From JABCYV01 sp963696025 (GTDB lineage: Bacteria; Acidobacteriota; Terriglobia; Terriglobales; Acidobacteriaceae): a stretch of 64,000 bases of DNA. Within the stretch, counting starts at the first letter, position 1; each line of letters opens with the position of its first letter. The stretch covers positions 558,001 through 622,000 of the forward strand of contig CAVOII010000014.1 in the NCBI GenBank assembly GCA_963696025.1, read 5' to 3'. Below are positions 17,575 to 25,606 of the stretch, piece by piece. The notes under the pieces were generated by a model. That model had not been told where the DNA came from. It did no database searches and was given only the letters and a program-made list of their open reading frames with translations. The position numbers were made by a program, and so were the translations under genes.

Positions 17575-18969
17575 TTAGTGCGCCACTACTTCGGCCGTGC
17601 GTTCTTGCTGCGCTTTGGCCAGCGCGGGCGCCACATCCTCGAACGCCGCCAAATGTTTGTCGATGTCGGCCTCGCTGTGCTGAACTGAAATCGTCCACTG
17701 TTCGTCCCACCAATAAGGCTGCGCCATCACGCCACGATTGACCATGGCGAACCAGTAGTGGCGCCAGAGGTCAATGTCGATGGTGGTCCAATCGCGGTAG
17801 TTGCGAATCTCCTTGGGATAAAGCATCAGTGCCCCATTAGCGCCGGCGCTCGCGATGTAGCCCTGCAATCCAACCTTAGCGATAGTCTTGCGATAACCAT
17901 TCGCCAGCTTCGTGCTGAGCTTGTCCACGTTGGCATAGTTTTCCCGAGTGAGGACTTCGCGGAAGGTCGCCATCCCTGCCGCCATCGAAACTGGATTCGT
18001 GTTGTAAGTGCCACCGTGGAAAACCTTGTGCTGCGAAATTAAGTCCATCACCGACTTGTGCGCACCGAATGCAGCCAGCGGCAAACCGCCGCCAATGGAT
18101 TTAGCGAGGCAGATCATGTCGGGCTTCACGCCGAAATACTCCGAAGCCCCACCCCAGCCGAGTTTGGCGCCGGTCTTGACTTCATCGTAGATGAGCAGTG
18201 CGCCATTCTTGCTCGCGATGTCACGCAAGCCCTCCAGGAAACCGGACTGCGGCATGCACAAACCGACGTTCATCAGAATGGGTTCGAGGATGATGGCGGC
18301 AATCTCTCCCGGGCTCTGCTTGAAGCGAAGCTCGACGGTAGCCAGATCATTGAAGGTCGAGATCAGCACATTGGCGAGAGCAGATTTGGGCACACCGAGG
18401 CCACCGGAAACCGAGTTTGGAGCGTGAACATCGCCAAAATCCGGAGCGTGAGGCTTGACGCTGACCAGCGCGGAGTCATGCAGACCGTGGTACGCGCCTT
18501 CGAACTTGACGATCTTATCGCGACCCGTAGCGGCGCGGGCCAAGCGGATGGCGTGCATGGTGGCTTCGGTGCCGCTGTTGCCAAAGCGCACCATTTCGAC
18601 GGGGAATCGTTGGCAGATTTCTTCCGCCAGTTGCCACTCCAGGTCGTGCGGCATGCCAAACATGGTTCCCAGATGCAAGCGCTCACCGACTGCCTTTATC
18701 ACCGCGGGATGACAGTGACCAGCCATGAGTGCGCCAAAACAAAGGTTGTGATCGATGTAGTCATTGCCATCGAGGTCGCGGAAGTGCGATCCCTGCCCTT
18801 CTTTTACGAAGATGGGATAAGGATCGTAGGCGCGATAGTTGCTGGCAACGCCCAGCGGAATGCGCTTGAGGTTTTTCTTGTGGGCTTCGGCGGACTTGGG
18901 TGTGCGGCGCTCGAAGGTTGCGATTTCCTTTTCCAGTGCGGGATACATCGAAGTCTCCAGAAATCTCAA
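17575..18969 (-). CDS. Class III aminotransferase, glutamate-1-semialdehyde-aminomutase-like
   Basis: A 464-residue PLP enzyme. The order of motifs fits the HemL-like branch: VRFGNSGTEATMHAIRLARA (about 130), KFEGAYHGLHDSALVS, LIYDEVKTGAKLGWGGASEY (PLP-binding Asp), and the Lys in ICLAKSIGGGLPLAAFG (near 287), followed by FHGGTYNTNPVSMAAG. It is unlikely to be the tetrapyrrole enzyme HemL, because it is embedded in a catabolic operon and its N- and C-terminal regions differ. Beta-amino acid aminotransferases belong to this same branch, so beta-alanine to malonate semialdehyde is a reasonable role, with the MmsA-type enzyme downstream as the next step. It is the first enzyme gene after the TonB-dependent receptor (about 60 bases). 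Confidence 0.85.
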   Translation of the reverse strand: MRFLETSMYPALEKEIATFERRTPKSAEAHKKNLKRIPLGVASNYRAYDPYPIFVKEGQGSHFRDLDGNDYIDHNLCFGALMAGHCHPAVIKAVGERLHLGTMFGMPHDLEWQLAEEICQRFPVEMVRFGNSGTEATMHAIRLARAATGRDKIVKFEGAYHGLHDSALVSVKPHAPDFGDVHAPNSVSGGLGVPKSALANVLISTFNDLATVELRFKQSPGEIAAIILEPILMNVGLCMPQSGFLEGLRDIASKNGALLIYDEVKTGAKLGWGGASEYFGVKPDMICLAKSIGGGLPLAAFGAHKSVMDLISQHKVFHGGTYNTNPVSMAAGMATFREVLTRENYANVDKLSTKLANGYRKTIAKVGLQGYIASAGANGALMLYPKEIRNYRDWTTIDIDLWRHYWFAMVNRGVMAQPYWWDEQWTISVQHSEADIDKHLAAFEDVAPALAKAQQERTAEVVAH

Positions 18970-19029
18970 GCCGCATGGCGGCCATTAGAATGTGCTGGGC
19001 GACTGTGGCCGCCCGGGGATAACAATACT

Positions 19030-22000
19030 CTAGAACGCAAACTTCAAAGCAAACTGAATTTGACGTGGATCGCGAGTGTGCTTCACCCGACCGAAATCAG
19101 CCCCGTCGCTGATATTGCCGTCTGGGTTGAGGAATTGGGTGTGGTTAAAGATATTGAACAACTCGGATCGGAACTCGAAGTGCTTGCCCTCTCCCACGGA
19201 CACGAGCTTCTGCACCGAAAAATCGAAGTTGTTGATACCGGGCCCGCAACAGAGAACGCGCGGCCCGCCCAAGGACCCCAGCGGCTGGTTCTGGATGGGA
19301 CAGGTCGTGCCGGAATTCTGGTTGCAAAAGTAATAGCGCTGGTTGCTTCGAGGATCGAGGAATTGGACCGGACCGGTTATAAGCGGTCGGCCGGGCGCTT
19401 CGAAGCCACTGGTGTCATTCTCCAGCTCCAGATCATTTGTGGAGCGCATTATGATCGGGAAGCCTGACTGGAAGCTGGTTATACCGGAAACTGACCAGTC
19501 ATCCAGGACCTTCCCTTTTGCGCCTTCATACTTCGGGATTGGGAGATCCCACAAATAGCTAAGAACCAACCTGTGCCGGGCGTCGAACAACGACAGGCTC
19601 TTGTTGCAACTGAAGTCGTTTAACACGCCGTTGCAAATTGGTTTTAACGCGTTCTCAAAACTGGAAGCGTCGTCGACGGACTTGCTCCAAGTATAGGCGA
19701 TCTCGAACTGCAGCCCGTTGGAGAACCGGCGCTCCAGCGACGCCTGCAAGGAGTTGTACGCAGAGTTCGCGATCGTATCCTGGGCGTAGATGCTGCTGAA
19801 AACGGGGACGCCGTCGGAGGGACAACCGTTCCCGGTTATGGGATTGCACAAAGGTGAAGAGTACTGCCGCAATCCCACCAGGGTGATGGGATTAGCGAGA
19901 ACCGTCCCGCCGGGTATAAGTGGAGTCGGGCCGTAGGGCAAATGCAAGCCCTGCGGAGCAATCTGTGTGCCTGCTGGGATCGTGAATGATGAGTCGCCAA
20001 ACGTTGGTCCGCAGCTGCCGGCGCCGAGCGTGGCGATGATGTCGAGGCATGTCTGCGGGTTAGCCGGGCTTAGGTCATGGGTTGCCAGTAGACGATGCCC
20101 CTGAGAACCAACGTAGCCGAGAGAGAGAACCGTATTCTTGGCTACCTCTTGCTGAATGCCAAAGTTGTATTGCTCCGTGTACTGCGATCGCAGTTGTGGC
20201 TGCAACTCTCCGAAGAGGACAATGGGCCGGAAAGCGGACCAGTCAGTCGGCGTGCCGTGAGCAGGATTGAGAATGGTGCCGAAGGGATTCGGAATAATCC
20301 CTGTTTGGGTGGGTTGCCCACCTCCGCAAGGCAACGGCGAGCAGCTCTGCAAAACGAAGGGCGTGCTGAAAAATCCTTGCGTGATCGTCGTGCTACCGCC
20401 GAATGGAGGCTCGGCCTGGAATTGTTCCAATACCAATTGTTCGATCGGGTTATAGAAGATCCCGAATCCGCCGCGAATCGTGGTTTTGCCATTTTTCCGT
20501 GGGTCCCAGGCGATGCCAATGCGCGGCGCGAAGGAATTGTAATAAGGCTTAGTCAAGCCTTTCGGGACACCGGCATCGCCTGGCACCACAAGACCCAGGG
20601 GGAAGACGGCCTGCGCCGAACCTCCCGGATTGCAATTGGCGTCGGGATAGCCGAGCAGTGCCTGATTGGCCGCACCAAGCTGGCATGGATAGGTTGTCGT
20701 CGCCTGCCCCGGCCGGAACGTCTGGTAACGCCCGCCGGCATCGTAAAAGGGCTGATTGTATTCCCAGCGCAGCCCGTAGTTGAGGGTCACATTGGGCTTG
20801 ACCTTCCAACTATCCTGCGCAAACAGATACAGGGAATTTCCGCGAACATCTTCCGAGTTCGTGGAACCGATCAGGTCGGAATCAGGCAGTCCTAAGAGGT
20901 AGTTCGCGAACAGTTGGTTCGAAATTCCGCTACCGGTGTCATTCGGTCCACCCCCAAAGTATGAATAGTCACCCTGAGGAGCAAAAAACAAAGTTTGGAA
21001 AAAGCGTTGGACCCTGAAATCAACGCCAAATTTGGTGGTGTGGTTGCCGATAACTTTGGTGATGTTGTCCGAGAACTGGTAGGTGTTGCCGGTCTGCGGC
21101 AACTCGCCTTCGAAGTCATTTCCGATGGTGAAGCCGCCCGAAATGGCTATGAAGGGCACTCCTTCGTGCGCCGCCGGATCCGGCCCCACTCCGGGTGTAA
21201 TGCCGATTCTGGGATTGGGGGTAATGACACCGGTTGTGTCAGGTGTGCCAGTGAAGCAGAAGGGCACGGCGGGGCCATTACAGGAGCTAGTGACGGGATG
21301 GTGGTTTTGCGGCGACAGGAACGTTCCCTGACCTTCCCGAAAGTAGGTGACGCGCGCTTCGTTTATCAGCGATGAACTGATGGTCCAGGTGTGGCTGAGA
21401 TTCACTTGCTGGGCACGGGTCTTGTTGAAATCGCCAAAACCGGGCAGGAGGTTGGGATTTTCCGCCTGGAATTTTGTGAAGGGTTGCGCGTCATATGCAT
21501 CGTTGAAGTAATAGTACACGCTCAAATTCTGCCGTTCGTTGATGTGGTGGTCCAATTTTACGGTGAATTGGTTCCCGTGCTGATGGTCGTTTGGAATCGA
21601 TTGGAAGATATTGTTGGTATTAGCAAGGTTGGAACAGGTCGGATCCGCGTTCGGACAAGGCACAAACTGGTTCATCAGGCTGACCGCGACTGGGTCAAAG
21701 CAGTTTGTGGGAATGTTGCCACTCGGGAACGCCATAGCGTAAGGCACGACTCCATTAGGCTGGGTTGAAGGGAGAGGGATGCCGGCGCCGCATCGCGCGT
21801 TCAGGATGGAGGCGAATGCGTCGGTACCGATGTTGCCTCCACCATTGGCGAATCCTATCCCAGCACGATCGGAAGCGGTCGGCACCACGGTTGGATCGCC
21901 GGTGATGCCCTGCACGATGCGCCGTCCTTCATAAGAAGCAAAGAAAAATGTGCGATCCTTCTTGATGGGTCCGCCAAAGGTTCCACCAAACTGATTTTGC

Positions 22001-22839
22001 TTGTTGTCCGGTGTGGCTGGGTCCAGGAATCCTCTGGCATCCAACACTTTGTTGCGGAAGAACTCGTAGACGCTCCCGTGCAACTGGTTGGTACCGGACT
22101 TGGTGACCACGTTGATGACCGCACCGGAGTTGCGGCCGTATTCCGCGTCGAACGTATTGGAAAGAACGCGGAACTCGGAGATGCTGTCCGGAGAAGGCTG
22201 AATCGCCGGGGAGTTGGCGAACAGATCGTTGCCATCTCCGCCGTTCACGCTGAAGTTATTGGACCGTCCTCGACCACCATTCACGGAAACTGCGCCCGCC
22301 GTATTACTTCCATAAAAGAGATCGGACCCGCCTACGCCCTGCACGCCCGGCTGCAACTGAAGAAGCTGATAGGTATCGCGGGCGTTGAGAGGCAACTGGG
22401 AAACTTGTTTGGAGTCCATTATGGAGCCCAACTGCGTGCTGGTGGTGTCGACCAGGGGAGCTTCGGACGTAACTTCTACCGTCTCCTGGGTCTGGCCGAT
22501 CTGCATGATTGAATTGACGGTCAGGACCTGATTGAGATCGACCGTGATACCGCGTTGCACATTCTTTTTGAAACCGGCGAGGTCGAACTCCAGCCGGTAT
22601 GTGCCGACCGCGACTTGTGGAAACCCATAATCGCCGCTGCCGTTCGTGAGCGCCTCCTGACTGACACCCGTGGCCTCATTCACCAGGGTGACTTTCACGT
22701 TGGCCAGCACAGCGCCGCTGGGATCTGCAACCCGGCCGAGAATTCTGCCGCCGGTGCTCTGCGAGAAGACAAGCGTGGAACCAGCAAGACAAAACAGGAC
22801 AACCAACCACCGGCTCGTCCAATGTGCTGTCGAGGGCAT
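19030..22839 (-). CDS. Oar-like TonB-dependent outer-membrane receptor
   Basis: A 1269-residue beta-barrel transporter. Residues 1-26 are a signal peptide ending near VFSQS. Residues ~30-115 form a carboxypeptidase-regulatory-like Ig-fold domain (GRILGRVADPSGAVLANVKV). The plug follows, with LPLNARDTYQLLQLQPG, VSVNGGRGRSNNFSVNGGD and EYGRNSGAVINVVTKSGTNQ. The rest is a long barrel ending in Phe (KFAF), and RSELFNIFNHTQFLNPDG is the usual last-strand region of acidobacterial Oar proteins. It lies about 60 bases upstream of the catabolic aminotransferase on the same strand, and its upstream region is shared with the divergent regulator. This suggests it imports the substrate of the pathway, possibly a polyamine conjugate or peptide. 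Confidence 0.93.
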   Translation of the reverse strand: MPSTAHWTSRWLVVLFCLAGSTLVFSQSTGGRILGRVADPSGAVLANVKVTLVNEATGVSQEALTNGSGDYGFPQVAVGTYRLEFDLAGFKKNVQRGITVDLNQVLTVNSIMQIGQTQETVEVTSEAPLVDTTSTQLGSIMDSKQVSQLPLNARDTYQLLQLQPGVQGVGGSDLFYGSNTAGAVSVNGGRGRSNNFSVNGGDGNDLFANSPAIQPSPDSISEFRVLSNTFDAEYGRNSGAVINVVTKSGTNQLHGSVYEFFRNKVLDARGFLDPATPDNKQNQFGGTFGGPIKKDRTFFFASYEGRRIVQGITGDPTVVPTASDRAGIGFANGGGNIGTDAFASILNARCGAGIPLPSTQPNGVVPYAMAFPSGNIPTNCFDPVAVSLMNQFVPCPNADPTCSNLANTNNIFQSIPNDHQHGNQFTVKLDHHINERQNLSVYYYFNDAYDAQPFTKFQAENPNLLPGFGDFNKTRAQQVNLSHTWTISSSLINEARVTYFREGQGTFLSPQNHHPVTSSCNGPAVPFCFTGTPDTTGVITPNPRIGITPGVGPDPAAHEGVPFIAISGGFTIGNDFEGELPQTGNTYQFSDNITKVIGNHTTKFGVDFRVQRFFQTLFFAPQGDYSYFGGGPNDTGSGISNQLFANYLLGLPDSDLIGSTNSEDVRGNSLYLFAQDSWKVKPNVTLNYGLRWEYNQPFYDAGGRYQTFRPGQATTTYPCQLGAANQALLGYPDANCNPGGSAQAVFPLGLVVPGDAGVPKGLTKPYYNSFAPRIGIAWDPRKNGKTTIRGGFGIFYNPIEQLVLEQFQAEPPFGGSTTITQGFFSTPFVLQSCSPLPCGGGQPTQTGIIPNPFGTILNPAHGTPTDWSAFRPIVLFGELQPQLRSQYTEQYNFGIQQEVAKNTVLSLGYVGSQGHRLLATHDLSPANPQTCLDIIATLGAGSCGPTFGDSSFTIPAGTQIAPQGLHLPYGPTPLIPGGTVLANPITLVGLRQYSSPLCNPITGNGCPSDGVPVFSSIYAQDTIANSAYNSLQASLERRFSNGLQFEIAYTWSKSVDDASSFENALKPICNGVLNDFSCNKSLSLFDARHRLVLSYLWDLPIPKYEGAKGKVLDDWSVSGITSFQSGFPIIMRSTNDLELENDTSGFEAPGRPLITGPVQFLDPRSNQRYYFCNQNSGTTCPIQNQPLGSLGGPRVLCCGPGINNFDFSVQKLVSVGEGKHFEFRSELFNIFNHTQFLNPDGNISDGADFGRVKHTRDPRQIQFALKFAF

Positions 22840-22889
22840 GGAGGCCTCCAGACTTAGGCTGAAGTTTTTCGATTCTGAAGATGAGAGTC

Positions 22890-22917
22890 TTGCGCTCGCC
22901 GCAAACCTTGCTATAAT
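22890..22917 (+). promoter_or_regulatory. Predicted sigma-70 promoter for the regulator/transport operon
   Basis: A -35 box TTGCGC (22890-22895) and a perfect -10 box TATAAT (22912-22917), 16 bases apart, point rightward about 70 bases before the regulator start. The -10 box sits between the arms of the palindrome at 22904-22928, so a bound regulator would block it. Confidence 0.6.
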
Positions 22918-22928
22918 CGCGCAAGGTT
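22904..22928. promoter_or_regulatory. Candidate operator palindrome in the divergent promoter region
   Basis: AACCTTGC (22904-22911) and GCAAGGTT (22921-22928) form a perfect 8-base inverted repeat around a 9-base centre. The centre contains the rightward -10 box, and the right arm overlaps the predicted leftward -10. The position and symmetry fit a binding site for the dimeric MerR/XRE-cupin regulator encoded 60 bases away. This is inferred from position; no consensus for this regulator class is known to me. Confidence 0.6.
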
Positions 22929-22953
22929 AGAGGCCCCGCCGGTATACTGTCAA
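22924..22953 (-). promoter_or_regulatory. Predicted sigma-70 promoter for the receptor/catabolic operon
   Basis: Reading leftward there is a perfect -35 box TTGACA (complement of 22948-22953), an 18-base spacer and a weak -10 box TAACCT (complement of 22924-22929). The transcript would begin about 80 bases before the receptor start codon at 22839. The weak -10 overlaps the operator arm. Confidence 0.5.
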
Positions 22954-22987
22954 GCAAAAAATACGGTTTTCCCTGAACCCTTAATCG

Positions 22988-23812
22988 ATGCGTGAGGAGA
23001 GCAGTTTCAAGATGAAACCGGCGAGTCTGAAGCCCTACTTGAAAATCGGCGACGTGGCCCGCTTGGCGGGCGTTTCTCCGTCGCTGATTCGCTCGTGGGA
23101 GAGCCTGGGTCTGGTTCGGCCGCGGCGCACCGCCAGCAACTATCGCATCTACAGCCCGGACGATGTAAAGCTGCTCAAACGCGCGCGCTTTCTGCGGCGG
23201 GTACGCGGACTGAATGCTCCAGCTATCGTGCAGATGCTCAAACGCGATGGATTGGTGGGTCCGGCGACGGACGGCGCAGCGAGTGTCATTGGTGTCCGCC
23301 TCCGTCAGTTGCGCACCAGGCGCCGGCTTTCCCTCGCTCAGGTGGCAGGGTCGGTAGGTATCTCGTTGGGATTTTTGAGCGCTCTAGAGCGTTCTCACAT
23401 GAGCGCATCAGTCAGCACGCTGCGCAAGCTGGCGCGCTTTTACAAGACCAATATTCTTGATTTCTTCGACGCGGCAAAATCCCAGAGCCGCGTGGTGCAA
23501 CCCGACGGACGCAAAGTCCTCGAAGCCGGCCCAGGTGTCAGGATGGAACTGCTGGCCTGGGGCAACACGGTGATGGAGCCGCACTTGTTCCGCATCGCCC
23601 CGCGAGCGGGCAGCGGCGAATCCTACACTCATGAGGGCGAGGAGTTCCTGTATATTCTGCGCGGGCAACTGCAGATTTCGCTGCACGAAGAGGAATACCG
23701 GCTCAAGCCCGGTGACAGTTTTTATTTCGAGAGCGCCACGCCGCATCGCTGGAAAAATCCCGGGCGTGCCGAGACCTGGGTGTTATGGGTAAACACGCCG
23801 CCGACTTTTTAG
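22988..23812 (+). CDS. Transcription regulator with MerR, XRE and cupin domains in one chain
   Basis: A 274-residue regulator with three parts. Residues ~17-88 form a MerR-type winged helix (YLKIGDVARLAGVSPSLIRS, ASNYRIYSPDDVKLLKRAR). Residues ~98-155 form an XRE/lambda-repressor helix-turn-helix (VRLRQLRTRRRLSLAQVAGS, SLGFLSALERSHMSASVSTL). Residues ~185-270 form a cupin-2 sensor barrel with metal/ligand histidines in YTHEGEEFLYIL and ATPHRWKNP. XRE-cupin regulators such as PuuR control polyamine breakdown in enterobacteria; the extra MerR head is unusual. An alternative start at 23012 (MKPASLK) has a ribosome site AGGAG 11-12 bases before it; the ATG at 22988 has none. It is divergent from the receptor operon and first in the transport operon, so it probably controls both and itself. 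Confidence 0.9.
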   Translation: MREESSFKMKPASLKPYLKIGDVARLAGVSPSLIRSWESLGLVRPRRTASNYRIYSPDDVKLLKRARFLRRVRGLNAPAIVQMLKRDGLVGPATDGAASVIGVRLRQLRTRRRLSLAQVAGSVGISLGFLSALERSHMSASVSTLRKLARFYKTNILDFFDAAKSQSRVVQPDGRKVLEAGPGVRMELLAWGNTVMEPHLFRIAPRAGSGESYTHEGEEFLYILRGQLQISLHEEEYRLKPGDSFYFESATPHRWKNPGRAETWVLWVNTPPTF

Positions 23813-23833
23813 TCAGATGGACAGAGGAGATTT

Positions 23834-25606
23834 TTGCGAAGCATCACCAATTTCAGTCGCGATTTATGGCGAGTCGTTTTTCTTCTGGCGATGGCCGGAC
23901 AATGGCCTGGCATGGGACTTGCCCAAACCGCGAAGGCCGACACGATCCTAGTCAATGCTTGGATTTACACTGTCAACCCTCGGCAGCCATGGGCGGAGGC
24001 GCTTGCCATCCGCACAGAGAAGGTTGTCGCCGTAGGCACAGCGAAAGACGTCGAGGCCTACCGAGGGGCGAGCACGAAGGTGATTGATGCCGGCGGACGC
24101 CTCATTCTTCCTGGCTTCACCGACAGCCATATTCATCTCCTCGAAGGTTCAATGAACGCGCAACAGATCGTGATCGAGGATACTGAAACCCTTCATGGGT
24201 TGCAGCAGCAAGTCAAGGCTTACGCTGCTTTGCATCCGGAGAAGCCGTGGATCCTTGGCCGGGGATGGTCGTATCCGATGTTTGGTGCAGCGGCGCTTCC
24301 TGACAAAAAGTACCTGGACGAAATCGTTCCGGACCGGCCGGTTTATTTGGAATGCTTTGATGGGCACACTTGGTGGGCCAATAGCAAAGCACTGCAACTG
24401 GCGGGAATCACGCGCGACAAGCCTGGTGGGGTGAGCGGCATTATGCGCGACCCCAAGACGGACGAGCCCACCGGAGTGATCAAAGAGGATCCCGCCGATG
24501 CCATCATCCAGCGCGTGATTCCATTGCCAACGCGCGAAGAGAAATTGTCGGCCCTTCGCCAGAGTCTTAAGGAAGCAAATCGCGTCGGCTTGGTACGGGT
24601 GCATAGCGCCAGTAATCTGGGCCTCGGCGTCAGCGACTTGGAGAATGTTGAACTGTATGACCAGTTGCGACGCGCCGGCGAACTGACACTGCGGCTATAT
24701 ATGGCGTACTACATGCAGCCGCCGACTCTCACCGAGGCAAAGCTGAAGGCAGTCGAAGAGGCTGGGCGCCGTTATCACGACAAATGGATTGCAGCCGGGG
24801 CAGTGAAATTCTTTCTTGACGGAGTGATCGAGAGCCACACCGCGGCCATGCTTGCGCCCTATTCCGATGATCCGTCAACATCCGGTGAACTGCTCTGGGA
24901 TCCGGATGCATATAAGAAAGCAGTCGTAGAACTGGATCGACACGGCATTCAGGTGTTCACCCATGCAATTGGGGATCGGGCAATTCGTTTGGCGCTGGAT
25001 GCGTATGAAAGCGCGCAGAAAACCAATCACACTCAGGACGCCCGTCACCGCATCGAGCACATCGAGGACGTCTCCGCGTCGGACACTCCGCGTTTTGGCA
25101 AGCTCGGAGTGATTGCCAGCTTTCAGCCGCTCCATGCTTATCCCAGTGACGACACGCTGACTATATGGGTGCGAAACGTTGGACCGGAGCGCGCCCAGCG
25201 GGCGTGGGCCTGGCGCAGTATTGAAAAAGCCGGTGGCCAGCTCGCTTTCGGGAGCGATTGGCCTGTAGTGACGGTGAATCCCTGGCCGGGATTGCAGAAT
25301 GCGTTGACCCGCCAAACTACTGAGGGCAATCCGCCAGGTGGTTTCATTCCGCACGAACGAATCAGCCTTGAAGACGCGATAAGAGCTTATACTCTGGGCG
25401 CAGCCTTCGCCGGGCGTCGAGAGAAAACCGAAGGCTCACTCGAACCGGGAAAGTTCGCAGACTTGATCGTCCTCTCGCAAGACCTGTTCAAAATTGAGCC
25501 CACGGAAATCGGTAAGACAGAAGTTCTGTTGACCATGGTGGGTGGCAAAGTGGTCTATCAATCGCCCTCATGGCCGACAATCTCGGCCACACCGGAGGCA
25601 AAATGA
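23834..25606 (+). CDS. Exported YtcJ-like amidohydrolase
   Basis: A 590-residue metal-dependent hydrolase of the amidohydrolase-3 (YtcJ/NfdA-like) family, acting on a C-N bond, often in N-acyl amines. The N-terminus has a hydrophobic stretch, VVFLLAMAGQWPGMGLAQTA, that looks like a signal peptide, so it likely works in the periplasm. Metal ligands are seen in PGFTDSHIHLLEG (HxH, about 101-103); later histidines lie in TWWANSKALQLAG, VFTHAIGDRAI, RHRIEHIED and the Asp of FGSDWPV. The start is TTG at 23834, three bases after AGGAGA, a short spacing, so it is only moderately certain. It sits between the regulator and the polyamine-type ABC transporter, and its stop overlaps the next start, so it may release free amines from N-acylated forms. 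The substrate is unproven. Confidence 0.85.
   Translation: MRSITNFSRDLWRVVFLLAMAGQWPGMGLAQTAKADTILVNAWIYTVNPRQPWAEALAIRTEKVVAVGTAKDVEAYRGASTKVIDAGGRLILPGFTDSHIHLLEGSMNAQQIVIEDTETLHGLQQQVKAYAALHPEKPWILGRGWSYPMFGAAALPDKKYLDEIVPDRPVYLECFDGHTWWANSKALQLAGITRDKPGGVSGIMRDPKTDEPTGVIKEDPADAIIQRVIPLPTREEKLSALRQSLKEANRVGLVRVHSASNLGLGVSDLENVELYDQLRRAGELTLRLYMAYYMQPPTLTEAKLKAVEEAGRRYHDKWIAAGAVKFFLDGVIESHTAAMLAPYSDDPSTSGELLWDPDAYKKAVVELDRHGIQVFTHAIGDRAIRLALDAYESAQKTNHTQDARHRIEHIEDVSASDTPRFGKLGVIASFQPLHAYPSDDTLTIWVRNVGPERAQRAWAWRSIEKAGGQLAFGSDWPVVTVNPWPGLQNALTRQTTEGNPPGGFIPHERISLEDAIRAYTLGAAFAGRREKTEGSLEPGKFADLIVLSQDLFKIEPTEIGKTEVLLTMVGGKVVYQSPSWPTISATPEAK

Noticed and set aside
18058..19467. Long plus-strand reading frame (469 codons) opposite the aminotransferase and the receptor C-terminus
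   Set aside because: It spans two real minus-strand genes, has no domain-like sequence or ribosome site, and is an antisense shadow of GC-rich coding DNA.
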